NCBI RefSeq assembly: GCF_014646575.1
Contig: NZ_BMNN01000001.1
Coordinates: forward strand, 558,001 to 622,000
Direction of reading: 5' to 3'
Length of the DNA: 64,000 nt
Source: Halopseudomonas pertucinogena
Lineage (GTDB): Bacteria > Pseudomonadota > Gammaproteobacteria > Pseudomonadales > Pseudomonadaceae
Notes under the pieces: generated by a model
Databases searched by the model: none
Told to the model about the DNA's origin: nothing
The model's input: the letters and a program-made list of their open reading frames with translations, nothing else
Translations under genes and position numbers: made by a program
Shown here: one piece after another, positions 56,719 to 64,000 of the stretch
Numbering within the stretch: position 1 is the stretch's first letter
How the letters are laid out: each line of letters opens with the position of its first letter

Positions 56719-57518
56719 GCGGGCCGGGCACCCAGCGCGGCGTGGCGCTGATCACTGCACTGCTGGTCATGGCCCTGGCGGTGGTCGCCGCGGTGGGCAT
56801 GGCGATGCGCGGGCAGGCGGACATTCGCCGTACCAGCGCGGTATTCGAGCGGGACTTTTCCAGGCAGGTGGCGCTGGGCGCAGAGAACATGGTGCTGCAG
56901 CTGCTGGAGCGCACCAAGGGGCCGGAGGAACTGCTGTGGGATACCTGCCGCTCGCCGGTGCTGCCCTTCGAAGTGGACGGCGTGAAGCTGGAAGCGACGC
57001 TGGACGACATGCGCTGTCGCTACAACCTGAACGCCCTGGCGGGGGCGAAGGAAACCGAGCTTGCGGATTTTGCCAGGCTGGTAGATCGGGTAGCTCAGGA
57101 GAGCGGTGTGCGCATGCCGCCCGGGGCACAACTGGCCATGGCGGTGAGTGACTGGATGGACACCGAGACGGATGACCCGATATACCGGCTGGAGGAACCG
57201 CCGAGGGTATCGGGCAATCGGCCGATGGTAAGTGCCTCGGAACTCAACAGCGTGGCGGGGATGACCGCCGAGGCATGGCAGGCGCTTGCGCCCTATGTGA
57301 CAGCCTACCCCGGCACCGCCAGCCCGATCGACCTGGAGCGCAGCCCGGAGCTGATCCAGGAGGTGTTTGCCGACCGGCAGGCCGGGGAAGACCCGCCCTG
57401 GTACATGCGATTGCAGATAGTGGCGCAGTTTGCCAACCGGCGCTTCTATCAGTGCACCCTGCTGGATGCACCCAACGGCACCGTGGTGCTCAGAGAACAG
57501 ACGGCCTGCGAGCCATGA
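56715..57518 (+). CDS. gspK: pseudopilus tip protein GspK
   Basis: The largest minor pseudopilin, 267 residues here. The prepilin segment QRGVALITALLVMALAVVA is cleaved at Gly9, and the mature position 5 is not Glu (Thr), as normal for GspK. The following alpha domain includes DDMRCRYNLNALA and SDWMDTETDDPIYR. The start is a GTG at 56715-56717, inside the gspJ stop. The protein is shorter than many GspK (about 300-330). Confidence 0.9.
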   Translation: MSGPGTQRGVALITALLVMALAVVAAVGMAMRGQADIRRTSAVFERDFSRQVALGAENMVLQLLERTKGPEELLWDTCRSPVLPFEVDGVKLEATLDDMRCRYNLNALAGAKETELADFARLVDRVAQESGVRMPPGAQLAMAVSDWMDTETDDPIYRLEEPPRVSGNRPMVSASELNSVAGMTAEAWQALAPYVTAYPGTASPIDLERSPELIQEVFADRQAGEDPPWYMRLQIVAQFANRRFYQCTLLDAPNGTVVLREQTACEP

Positions 57519-57534
57519 CTGGACGGATCAAGAT

Positions 57535-58770
57535 ATGTTGATAGCCCTATTACCGGAAGAGCCGGCGATTGCCGGGCTGGCACCAGCCAGGGTGTACTGG
57601 TGGCGGACCAGCCGCGAAGGCGCGGTGCTGGACTCCGGCGAGGACGAACTGCAGGCATTGCGTTCGCGCTTTCCGGCCGAGCGGCTGCGGCTGCTGGCGC
57701 CGGCCAGCGTGACCAATCTCTACCGCGTGGCCATGCCGGTGCGCCGCGCCTCGGCGGTGCGGGCAGCGCTGCCCTTCGCTCTGGAAGACCAGCTGAGCCA
57801 GGAGCTGGAAGAGCTGCACCTGGTAGCGGGGCTGCGCCGCCCGGACGGGCGCGTGGTCGCCGCGGTGGTGGAACATCGCTGCATGCAGGAATGGCTGAGC
57901 CTGGCGCAGGAGGCAGGGTGGCGACCGGAGGCGCTGATTCCCCAGGCCAGCCTGCACCATGACCAGGCGCCCGCGCAGGGCCTGCGGGTGCAACCCTCGC
58001 CATGGCCCGGGCAGCAGGATTGGGCGCTGGTCACCGGCGCTGACCAGGAGCCGGTACTGGTGGAACGTGGCATGCTCGGCTTCTGGGTCAGGCAGCGGTT
58101 GGCCCAGCTGGAAGAAGAGCAGCGCATGGTCGAGCTGGTGGGCTGTTCCGTCGCCGATTTGGGCCTGACCGACGCCGACGGGCAAATGACAGGCGTTGAA
58201 CAGCAGGCTTCCCTTGAGGCTGCGTTGCGCAACAGCCAGCCTTCTGCCCGGCCCCTCAACCTGCTGACCGGGCCCTACACCACGGGCATGGCGACGCCGC
58301 CCTGGCGCAAGCTGAGACCGGTACTGGCTGCCGCCGCAGTGCTGCTGGTGGTGGTGATCGGTCAGCAGGTGCTGCAGGGGATCGCCCTGAACAGCGAGCG
58401 GGACCGGCTGCTGGCGGAAATCGACCAGCTGTTTGACGAAACGCTGCCGAAAAGCCGGCGGGTGGATCCGGTCACCCAGTTCCGCCAGGCGCTGGAGGGC
58501 ACGGCGGGGCAGGGCGGTATCAATGGCATGGGCCGCCTGTTGCATGATGTGCTGGCCCCGGTGGGGGGCGAGGACGAGGTGAAGATACGCCAGTTTCGTG
58601 CCACCACTGCCGAGGTGGAGCTGGAGCTGCAGCTGCCTTCCTTTGCCGAACTCGAGAAGCTGCGTGGCAGGCTGGCCGCCGAGGCCGGTCTCAACGAGAG
58701 CCTGCAGGGGGCAGACTCCGACAGTGAAGGGGTGACCGCCCGCCTGCGTGTACAGAGGAAGGAATCATGA
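57535..58770 (+). CDS. gspL: type II secretion protein GspL
   Basis: Links the GspE ATPase to GspM at the inner membrane. The 411-residue product has a cytoplasmic actin-like domain (1-250), one membrane helix (about 263-283, LAAAAVLLVVVIGQQVLQG) and a periplasmic ferredoxin-like end. Start ATG 57535, 16 bases after gspK; the longer frame upstream would lie inside gspK and is not supported. It overlaps gspM by four bases. Confidence 0.93.
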   Translation: MLIALLPEEPAIAGLAPARVYWWRTSREGAVLDSGEDELQALRSRFPAERLRLLAPASVTNLYRVAMPVRRASAVRAALPFALEDQLSQELEELHLVAGLRRPDGRVVAAVVEHRCMQEWLSLAQEAGWRPEALIPQASLHHDQAPAQGLRVQPSPWPGQQDWALVTGADQEPVLVERGMLGFWVRQRLAQLEEEQRMVELVGCSVADLGLTDADGQMTGVEQQASLEAALRNSQPSARPLNLLTGPYTTGMATPPWRKLRPVLAAAAVLLVVVIGQQVLQGIALNSERDRLLAEIDQLFDETLPKSRRVDPVTQFRQALEGTAGQGGINGMGRLLHDVLAPVGGEDEVKIRQFRATTAEVELELQLPSFAELEKLRGRLAAEAGLNESLQGADSDSEGVTARLRVQRKES

Positions 58771-59255
58771 AACTCTGGTGGGCGGGGCTGGCCCCGCGTG
58801 AACGGGTAATTCTCGGTGCAGGCGCGCTGGTGCTGATACTGGTGCTCGCCTATGTGCTGATATGGGAGCCGCTGGCGCAGCAGCGACAGCAGATCCGCGA
58901 GGACATCAGCGCGCTGTCAGCCGATCTGGCCTGGATGCAGCAGGTGGCCCCCCAGGTCAGGCGCCGGGCTGCACAGCAGGCCAGCCAGCCCAGCAGCCCC
59001 GGCGCAGCCGGCGGTTCGGTATTGACGCTGGTGGAGGTGTCGGCCAGGGCGGCAGGCCTGCATGAAAGCATCGAGCGGGTGCAACCTGAAGGCACCGGGG
59101 CCCGTTTGTGGTTTGCCGAAACCGGGTTCGATGGCCTGTTGCGCTGGCTGGGAGAGCTGGAGCAGCGCCAGGGTCTGCAGGTCAGCCAGTTGGCGGTGGA
59201 TGCCGGCAGTGCGCCGGGCACGGTTACTGCGCGCATCAAGGTGGAGCCGCGCTGA
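58767..59255 (+). CDS. gspM: type II secretion protein GspM
   Basis: A 162-residue inner-membrane protein with one N-terminal helix (about 15-35, VILGAGALVLILVLAYVLIW) and a periplasmic ferredoxin-like domain (LWFAETGFDGLLRWLGELEQ) that pairs with GspL. Start ATG 58767 overlaps gspL stop; its TGA overlaps gspN by one base. Confidence 0.92.
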   Translation: MKLWWAGLAPRERVILGAGALVLILVLAYVLIWEPLAQQRQQIREDISALSADLAWMQQVAPQVRRRAAQQASQPSSPGAAGGSVLTLVEVSARAAGLHESIERVQPEGTGARLWFAETGFDGLLRWLGELEQRQGLQVSQLAVDAGSAPGTVTARIKVEPR

Positions 59256-60010
59256 TGCTGAGTCGCTGGAATCTGAAGAAGACACTGATCTGCGGTCTGC
59301 TGCTGTATCTGGCGGCGCTGATCTGGACGCTGCCCGCAGCGGTGGTATGGAAGCGCATAGAGCACCAGCTGCCGGTACCGGTCACGCTGCACGGCCTGAC
59401 GGGCACGCTGTGGTCGGGGGAGGTGGCGCAGCTGGTGGTGGACGGCGTCAACCAGGGCAGGCTCAGCTGGAGCTGGCTGCCGTCTCAACTTCTGCGCGGC
59501 CGTATTGGTCTCGACCTTGTCTGGCAGCCCCGTGAAGGTCGGGTGAGTGCGCAGCTGCTCGCCGGTGGCGATTCGCTGGCACTGCGTGATATCAGCGGCA
59601 CCCTGGATGCATCCAGCATGGCAATCATTCACAATGCCCCCTTTGCACTGGGCGGCAACTGGCTGCTTGACGTACCGGAGCTGGTGCTCGAGGAGTTCGA
59701 CAGCGTGGCGGCGGCCAACGGGCGGCTGGTGTGGCAGAACGCGGCCGGCGGGCTGCCGCAGGCGCTGCCGTTCGGTCATCTCACTGCCAGCCTGAGCGAG
59801 GAGGACGGCTGGCTGATCCTGGACCTGCAGGACCAGGGCGGGCCCCTCGGCCTGCTGGGTGATGCCCGCTGGCGGCCAGCCCAGCCGATGAAGATTAATG
59901 CGCGGCTGCAGGCCCGGGCCGATGCCGAACCTGCGCTGGCCAGCGGCCTCGGGCTGCTGGGGCAACCGGATGCCCAGGGCTGGATACGCTGGCAGGCGCA
60001 ACTGCAATGA
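59255..60010 (+). CDS. gspN: type II secretion protein GspN
   Basis: A 251-residue inner-membrane protein: one N-terminal helix (about 9-30) and a periplasmic beta-rich domain with LTGTLWSGEVAQLVVDGVNQGRLSW, the GspN signature. GspN is an accessory part of some T2SS, absent from the Xcp system as I know it. The start ATG at 59255 shares its A with the gspM stop. It overlaps the next lipoprotein frame by up to four bases. Confidence 0.9.
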   Translation: MLSRWNLKKTLICGLLLYLAALIWTLPAAVVWKRIEHQLPVPVTLHGLTGTLWSGEVAQLVVDGVNQGRLSWSWLPSQLLRGRIGLDLVWQPREGRVSAQLLAGGDSLALRDISGTLDASSMAIIHNAPFALGGNWLLDVPELVLEEFDSVAAANGRLVWQNAAGGLPQALPFGHLTASLSEEDGWLILDLQDQGGPLGLLGDARWRPAQPMKINARLQARADAEPALASGLGLLGQPDAQGWIRWQAQLQ

Positions 60011-60030
60011 TGACGAGTGGGGGATCACTG

Positions 60031-60678
60031 ATGCGTTTGATGATATTGCTGGCGGCACTGGTCAGCCTGGCGGGATGCGCCGGCATGACCGCGCAACCCG
60101 GCAATGAGGCGGCTCTGGCCGATGTACGGGCGAAGATCGCCCTGGGCCGCTGCGATGACGGGCTGGTGCAGAGTCTGGCGCGCCATCCCGCGCCGGAGCT
60201 GGAGCAGGAAGCCGCTTTCGTCTGTCTGCAGCAGGGTGAGGTCGAGGCGGTCGAGCGTCTGCTGACCGGCTACGACCGGCGCCATCGCAATGCGCCGCAT
60301 CCGGATTATTCGGCCTATCTGCTGGCGCTGGCGCAGCAGGTGCGTTTCGAGCTGGCGGAAGGCGAAGATGCGCTCCAGCTCACCGAGGGTCGCAAGGCGC
60401 ACCAGCGCTATGCCGAGTTCGTGCATCGCTATCCGGAGTCGGAATACCGCAACGATGTGGGCCCCCGGCTCAACAGGCTGCTGGAAGACATGGCCCAGGC
60501 CGAGTACCGCCTCGCTCAGGCTGCCCTCGAGGCGGGGGATGCCGCCCAGGCGGAAGCGCGCATGCGCTACCTGCTGCGCTATTACCCCCACAGCAGCGTC
60601 GCCCGGGAAGCCAGCGATTGGCTGGAGCAGGCGGCACGGGGCGACGACGACAATACCGCTCCGGGAACGGCCTGGTAA
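60031..60678 (+). CDS. TPR-type lipoprotein at the end of the gsp operon
   Basis: A 215-residue lipoprotein: signal peptide with lipobox SLAGC (Cys16), then helical repeats with TPR-like pairs (about 35-80 and 95-205, including RYAEFVHRYPESEYRNDVG and EARMRYLLRYYPHSSVARE), resembling BamD-like outer-membrane lipoproteins. I do not recognise it as a named Gsp pilotin (GspS/AspS). The ATG at 60031 has GGGGGA upstream; an ATG at 60007 is an alternative that overlaps gspN. Its place at the end of gspC-N suggests a T2SS helper role (inference). Confidence 0.78.
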   Translation: MRLMILLAALVSLAGCAGMTAQPGNEAALADVRAKIALGRCDDGLVQSLARHPAPELEQEAAFVCLQQGEVEAVERLLTGYDRRHRNAPHPDYSAYLLALAQQVRFELAEGEDALQLTEGRKAHQRYAEFVHRYPESEYRNDVGPRLNRLLEDMAQAEYRLAQAALEAGDAAQAEARMRYLLRYYPHSSVAREASDWLEQAARGDDDNTAPGTAW

Positions 60679-60760
60679 GGTCGCCCCGATCACAACCCGG
60701 TGACGGGGAAAGCGTTCCGTCTTGCTCATCAACGATCTTTGATCTAGTACCAATTGTGGG

Positions 60761-60775
60761 CACTCCGCCGGAGTG
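60761..60775 (+). promoter_or_regulatory. inverted repeat upstream of the exported hydrolase
   Basis: CACTCC-GCC-GGAGTG (60761-60775), 28 bases before the hydrolase ATG, flanked by GGG on the left and CCC-like TCCC on the right. It may be an operator or an end signal for the gsp operon; neither can be told. Confidence 0.4.
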
Positions 60776-60803
60776 TCCCATAACAACAAGATCGGAGTTC
60801 GTC

Positions 60804-62192
60804 ATGACATATCATCTGGGCTGGACCCGGACCATCATGGTCCGGTCGGCGTTGAAGTCTGTCGCCGGTTTTATCGCATTATCCCTCTCTTCATCCCTGT
60901 TTGCCGCACCCACTACCGAAGGCCCCATCCCCGGCGCGCCGCCTGGCGACCCCAAGTCGGCGGTACTGGAGCAGACGTACCCCTTCTTCGCCACCCAGGG
61001 CGAACTGCGGCGACGCGGCTACGTCGAGGAGGAGTTCTATCTGTACGGCGAGGCCGACGCCTACAGCAGCACCGGAGAGCTGCTGGACCAGGCCGTACCC
61101 TACCGGACCCGCATTGTGGTGCGCCGGCCGAAGTCGGAGCGCCGCTTCAACGGCACCGTCATCATGGAATGGCAGAACGTGACCGCCGGCTACGATCTGG
61201 ATGCACTCTGGCATGGTGAGCAGCTGACCCGGGAAGGCTTCGCCTGGGTCGGCGTGTCGGCGCAGCGCGTGGGCGTGGATTTTCTGCGGGAATGGAGTCC
61301 GACCCGCTACGGCGAGCTGGATGTCACCGGTGCCGGACAGTACATGACCGACCAGTTGTCCTACGACATCTTTGCCCAGGCCGCGCAGGCCGTACGGGAG
61401 GGCGAAGGCCCCATGGGCAACCTGCAGGTGGACAAGGTCATCGCCGCGGGCGGCTCGCAATCCGCCGGGCGCATGACCATCTATTACGACTACATTCTGC
61501 CGCAGATTGCCGACCCGGTATTCGACGGCTACAACTTCGTGGTCGGCAGCGGACCCAGTCGCGTGGGCACCGAGCCGGTGTTTCATATCCTGGCGGAAAC
61601 CGATGTCCGCTCGGCCGAGGGGCGTCGGCCGGACAGCGATGTCTACCGGCGCTGGGAAGTGGCCGGTGCCGCGCATTCCGGATATCAGGGTCAGGCCTAC
61701 CGCGCGCCGTTGTCTGAGCGTGACCTGCCGGACGGCGCTCCCCAGTATGACTGTCTGCGCGAACCCTTCAGCCGTGTCCCGCTGCACCACGTGGTTGTCG
61801 CCGGGCACGTGCACCTGGCCCGCTGGATTGATGGCAAGGCACCGCCCAGAGCACCCTATCTGCGATTCGATGGGGCAAGCAAGGTGCGTAACGAGCTGGG
61901 ACTGGCCCAGGGAGGTATCCAGCTGCCGCAGATGAGGGTGCCGACAGCGGTCAACACCGGCGATAACGCGGGGCAGACGTTCTGCTTTCTGTTCGGCAGT
62001 CACCAACCGCTGGAGGAGGCGCAGCTGAGATCGATGTACCGCAGCCACAACCGGTACGTTACGCTGGTCAGCGCCGCCGTGGCGCTGAATGTGTCCAGGG
62101 GATACCTGTTGCCGGGCGACGGACTGGTGGAGGTGATCGACGCCGCCCGCTCCGACGTGGCCAAACCGCCGCGCCGCGTCTCCCGACGCTGA
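60804..62192 (+). CDS. exported alpha/beta hydrolase domain protein
   Basis: A 462-residue protein with an N-terminal signal peptide (hydrophobic ALKSVAGFIALSLSSSLFAA, cleavage near residue 32), so it is exported. The nucleophile loop is GGSQSAGR, with Ser220, and a late conserved His lies in the HHVVVAGHVHLARW or AAHSGYQGQ segment. It fits the alpha/beta hydrolase family 10 type (PF20091-like), mostly uncharacterised secreted esterases. Start ATG 60804 has GGAG eight bases upstream; ATG 60837 would give a shorter signal peptide. It is adjacent to the T2SS operon, so a substrate link is possible but not shown. Confidence 0.82.
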   Translation: MTYHLGWTRTIMVRSALKSVAGFIALSLSSSLFAAPTTEGPIPGAPPGDPKSAVLEQTYPFFATQGELRRRGYVEEEFYLYGEADAYSSTGELLDQAVPYRTRIVVRRPKSERRFNGTVIMEWQNVTAGYDLDALWHGEQLTREGFAWVGVSAQRVGVDFLREWSPTRYGELDVTGAGQYMTDQLSYDIFAQAAQAVREGEGPMGNLQVDKVIAAGGSQSAGRMTIYYDYILPQIADPVFDGYNFVVGSGPSRVGTEPVFHILAETDVRSAEGRRPDSDVYRRWEVAGAAHSGYQGQAYRAPLSERDLPDGAPQYDCLREPFSRVPLHHVVVAGHVHLARWIDGKAPPRAPYLRFDGASKVRNELGLAQGGIQLPQMRVPTAVNTGDNAGQTFCFLFGSHQPLEEAQLRSMYRSHNRYVTLVSAAVALNVSRGYLLPGDGLVEVIDAARSDVAKPPRRVSRR

Positions 62193-62532
62193 TCCGGGCA
62201 GGGCAGGGATGCCCATCCCCGCAGCCGGCCGGAAAGGGTGCAGGCTGCGGATGCAAGGGAAAAATTACCCCTGTCGAGTGATATCCCGCTTGACATTGTG
62301 CACAACGGACCGATAGCAGCCGTGCTGCGTCCCCGATGGCAGCGTAAACCCTTGTAAAATCAATGCGTATTTGTAAGTTATTGATTTTATTGGTATTTTG
62401 TCGTGGTCAAAATTTGATCATTTTAACCTTCGGCCATGTATTACCGGCGACAGAGGCAGTTTTGAGCAGGCTATCCACAAAGATATCCACAGCTTTTGTG
62501 GATAGCTCAACGCTCACAGGCAGACCGGTGGG
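62193..62532. other. 340-base gap between hydrolase and rdgC
   Basis: No gene. It runs from GC-rich near the hydrolase to an AT-rich stretch at about 62350-62430, then to the inverted repeat with DnaA-box-like words at 62470-62506 (listed separately), then to the rdgC stop at 62533. No clear terminator for either convergent gene. Confidence 0.7.
62470..62506. repeat. 12-bp inverted repeat carrying three DnaA-box-like motifs
   Basis: GCTATCCACAAA (62470-62481) and TTTGTGGATAGC (62495-62506) are exact inverse copies over a 13-base loop that itself holds ATATCCACA (62483-62491). The three words CTATCCACA, ATATCCACA and, on the minus strand, CTATCCACA each match the DnaA box TTATCCACA at 8 of 9 bases. 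The flanks TTGAGC (62462-62467) and GCTCAA (62505-62510) are also inverse. An AT-rich stretch lies 40-120 bases to the left. It lies in the rdgC downstream region. Role unproven; see findings. Confidence 0.7.
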
Positions 62533-63450
62533 TCACACTCCCTGGGGGATATCCTCGCCACCCAGTGCCGTGGTCAGCGCAGGCAGCCACTCCGAAAGGG
62601 TGCGGGACATGATGATGAAGCTGGCATCCAGCTGACCGGCCATGTCGTCACCGCCCTGGTCATCCGCTTCATCACGCAGCAGTTCCTCGAAGCGCAGCCG
62701 CTTGATGCCCAGCTTGTCATCCAGGGTAAAGGACAGCTTGTCCTGCCAGTGCAGGGCCAGCTGACTGACCTGCTTGCCGACCTCAAGATGCTGCTGGATC
62801 TCGTCGCTGGACAGATCCTGGCGCTTGCAGCGGATCACACCGCCGTCCTCACCGGTATCGCGCAGTTCGCATTCATCGGAAATGATCAGGCCCTCCGGCG
62901 CGGTGCCGGTCCTGACCCAGTCGGTCATGCAGGCAGCGGGGGCGATCTTCACGTTCATCGGACGGACCGGCAGACTGCCGGTACCTTCACGCAGCAGGCT
63001 GAGCAGGTCCTCGGCACGCTTGGCGCTGGAGGTATCCACGGCAATCCAGCCTTCGCGGGGTGCAATCAGCGCCAGGGTGGTCTGGCTGCGGGTAAAGGCG
63101 CGGGGCAGCAGGGACATGACGATCTCGTCCTTGAGCGTGTCGCGCTCCTTCTTGTATACCTTGCGGGCGTCCCGGGCTTCGATTTCCTCGACCTTCTCGG
63201 CCAGCGCTTCCTTCACCACGCTGCCCGGCAGAATCCGCTCTTCCTTGCGCATGGCCAGTAACCAGTAACCCTCGGCTACCTGCAGCAGGTTTTCCGAATG
63301 CTTGCCGAATGGCGTGGTCCAGCCGAGGGTGAAGGTCTCCTGGCTGCCGCAGGGGCGGGCAGGGCGCTCTTGAAGCGCGGCCAGCAGTTCGGCTTCGGTA
63401 AAGGGGACGTCCTGGCTGAAACGATAGAGCAATAGGTTACGAAACCACAT
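62533..63450 (-). CDS. rdgC: recombination-associated protein RdgC
   Basis: A 305-residue ring-forming DNA-binding protein that modulates RecA. The family opening [17 protein letters not shown] and the conserved [14 protein letters not shown] and [16 protein letters not shown] stretches are present. It starts at ATG 63448-63450 and is a single-gene unit before the tRNA array, which runs on the plus strand. Confidence 0.95.
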   Translation of the reverse strand: MWFRNLLLYRFSQDVPFTEAELLAALQERPARPCGSQETFTLGWTTPFGKHSENLLQVAEGYWLLAMRKEERILPGSVVKEALAEKVEEIEARDARKVYKKERDTLKDEIVMSLLPRAFTRSQTTLALIAPREGWIAVDTSSAKRAEDLLSLLREGTGSLPVRPMNVKIAPAACMTDWVRTGTAPEGLIISDECELRDTGEDGGVIRCKRQDLSSDEIQQHLEVGKQVSQLALHWQDKLSFTLDDKLGIKRLRFEELLRDEADDQGGDDMAGQLDASFIIMSRTLSEWLPALTTALGGEDIPQGV

Positions 63451-63589
63451 GAGCAGTCCTTGTGACGATGCATGGATGGAGATGGGAAAAGAGGGGCGGC
63501 ATTATCGCGCTCGTGGAGAATTTCGGCCACCCTTACCCGATGTGTACATAACATATTGAAAAAGAGTGGGATTTTTTTCACAAAAGGTA

Positions 63590-63618
63590 TTGCCAGACGG
63601 GGAAAACCTGCCTAGAAT
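63590..63618 (+). promoter_or_regulatory. promoter of tRNA-Val copy 1
   Basis: TTGCCA (63590-63595), 17-base spacer, TAGAAT (63613-63618), then GCGCCCC, a stringent-type discriminator. The same core, TTGCCA-17-TAGAAT-GCGC, is repeated before the second tRNA-Val at 63884-63912. Confidence 0.85.
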
Positions 63619-63639
63619 GCGCCCCACTTCGAGAGCAAA

Positions 63640-63715
63640 GGGTGATTAGCTCAGCTGGGAGAGCATCTGCCTTACAAGCAGAGGGTCGGCGGTTCGATCC
63701 CGTCATCACCCACCA
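63640..63715 (+). tRNA. tRNA-Val (anticodon TAC), copy 1
   Basis: 76 bases with encoded CCA. Acceptor GGGTGAT pairs with ATCACCC; anticodon loop CTTACAA gives TAC; T arm GGTTCGATCC. First of an array followed by tRNA-Asp. Confidence 0.97.
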
Positions 63716-63730
63716 CTCGCGAGGTCACGC

Positions 63731-63807
63731 GCAGCGGTAGTTCAGTTGGTTAGAATACCGGCCTGTCACGCCGGGGGTCGCGGGTTCGAGTCCCGTCCGC
63801 TGCGCCA
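63731..63807 (+). tRNA. tRNA-Asp (anticodon GTC)
   Basis: 77 bases with encoded CCA. Acceptor GCAGCGG pairs with CCGCTGC; anticodon loop CTGTCAC gives GTC; T arm GGTTCGAGTCC. Cotranscribed with tRNA-Val copy 1, with 15 bases between. Confidence 0.97.
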
Positions 63808-63812
63808 TATAC

Positions 63813-63842
63813 AAAGCCCCGCATCGAAAGATGCGGGGCTTT
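63813..63842 (+). terminator. terminator of the tRNA-Val/tRNA-Asp transcript
   Basis: AAAGCCCCGCATC (63813-63825), loop GAAA, GATGCGGGGCTTT (63830-63842), followed by TT and CG. A perfect 13-bp stem with a GNRA loop. Confidence 0.93.
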
Positions 63843-63883
63843 TTCGTTTCCGTGCCGGTTGCGGGCCCTGGGAAATCATCGGC

Positions 63884-63912
63884 TTGCCATAAGCCGGAAA
63901 GCCCATTAGAAT
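63884..63912 (+). promoter_or_regulatory. promoter of tRNA-Val copy 2
   Basis: TTGCCA (63884-63889), 17-base spacer, TAGAAT (63907-63912), then GCGCGC. The boxes, the spacer length and the ACTTCGAGAG leader before the tRNA are shared with copy 1, while the spacer sequence itself differs. Confidence 0.85.
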
Positions 63913-63931
63913 GCGCGCTCACTTCGAGAGA

Positions 63932-64000
63932 GGGTGATTAGCTCAGCTGGGAGAGCATCTGCCTTACAAGCAGAGGGTCGGCGGTTCGATCCCGTCATCA
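63932..64000 (+). tRNA. tRNA-Val (anticodon TAC), copy 2, cut by window end
   Basis: The 69 visible bases are identical to the same part of tRNA-Val copy 1 (63640-63708), anticodon TAC. The last seven bases are outside the window. It has its own promoter, after the terminator of the first transcript. Confidence 0.93.

Noticed and set aside
62470-62506. The rdgC-side inverted repeat as an ordinary terminator
   Set aside because: No T-run on either side and a 13-base loop; the stem carries DnaA-box-like words instead.

Overview
The window is core chromosome of a high-GC gammaproteobacterium of the Pseudomonadaceae. The order purN-purM-DUF2066-hda-wrbA-arsC-yihY-proS-oprD-slyX-cold shock-dps-aspS-yebC-ruvCAB-ybgC-tolQRAB-pal-cpoB, and then nadA-bepA-tusA-bcp-gcvR-dapA-bamC-MBL-purC, is the order I recall from Pseudomonas aeruginosa. 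The lineage is probably Pseudomonas or Halopseudomonas; that assignment rests on gene order and protein resemblance, not on a search.

Layout. 1-9.0 kb: purine synthesis (purMN), Hda (DnaA inactivation), small redox proteins, membrane and envelope proteins. 8.6-16.1 kb: proS, an OprD porin, HIT/SlyX, a membrane-anchored cold-shock-domain protein, Dps, aspS. 16.4-24.9 kb: yebC, the Holliday-junction genes ruvCAB, and the Tol-Pal operon with many start/stop overlaps. 25-27.9 kb: tRNA-Lys followed by a small stress-type cluster (hemerythrin, DUF2383, topoisomerase IB, Yip1 protein), where I expected queE/queC before the tRNA. 28-37.4 kb: nadA, the BepA-like protease, TusA-like protein, Bcp, GcvR, dapA-bamC-MBL-purC, an MpaB-type oxygenase and a Blc-type lipocalin. 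37.6-40.7 kb: tRNA-Ser, a chemoreceptor gene reduced to its two ends, and a large MscS-type channel. 40.9-46.5 kb: nitrite assimilation operon nirB-nirD-FNT transporter-PP2C/kinase fusion, behind a near-consensus sigma-54 promoter. 46.6-62.2 kb: a Tat-exported PhoX phosphatase, a complete gspC-N type II secretion operon with a trailing lipoprotein, and an exported alpha/beta hydrolase. 62.5-64 kb: rdgC and a tRNA-Val / tRNA-Asp / tRNA-Val array cut by the window end.

How genes connect: the Tol-Pal genes form one envelope-division unit; gspC-N forms one secretion machine for which PhoX and the hydrolase are neighbouring exported proteins (a substrate link is inference only); the nitrite operon couples uptake, reduction and a signalling protein. 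The non-coding DNA holds paired REP-like inverted repeats (aspS/yebC and nadA/bepA), a second repeat family between proS and oprD, and a compact 12-bp inverted repeat carrying three near-DnaA-box motifs next to rdgC. I saw no prophage, transposase, CRISPR array or integrase. No clearly new defence or mobile system is evident; the most unusual items are the DnaA-box-like inverted repeat, the REP tail expansion, the kinase/phosphatase fusion in the nitrite operon, and the chemoreceptor deletion scar.
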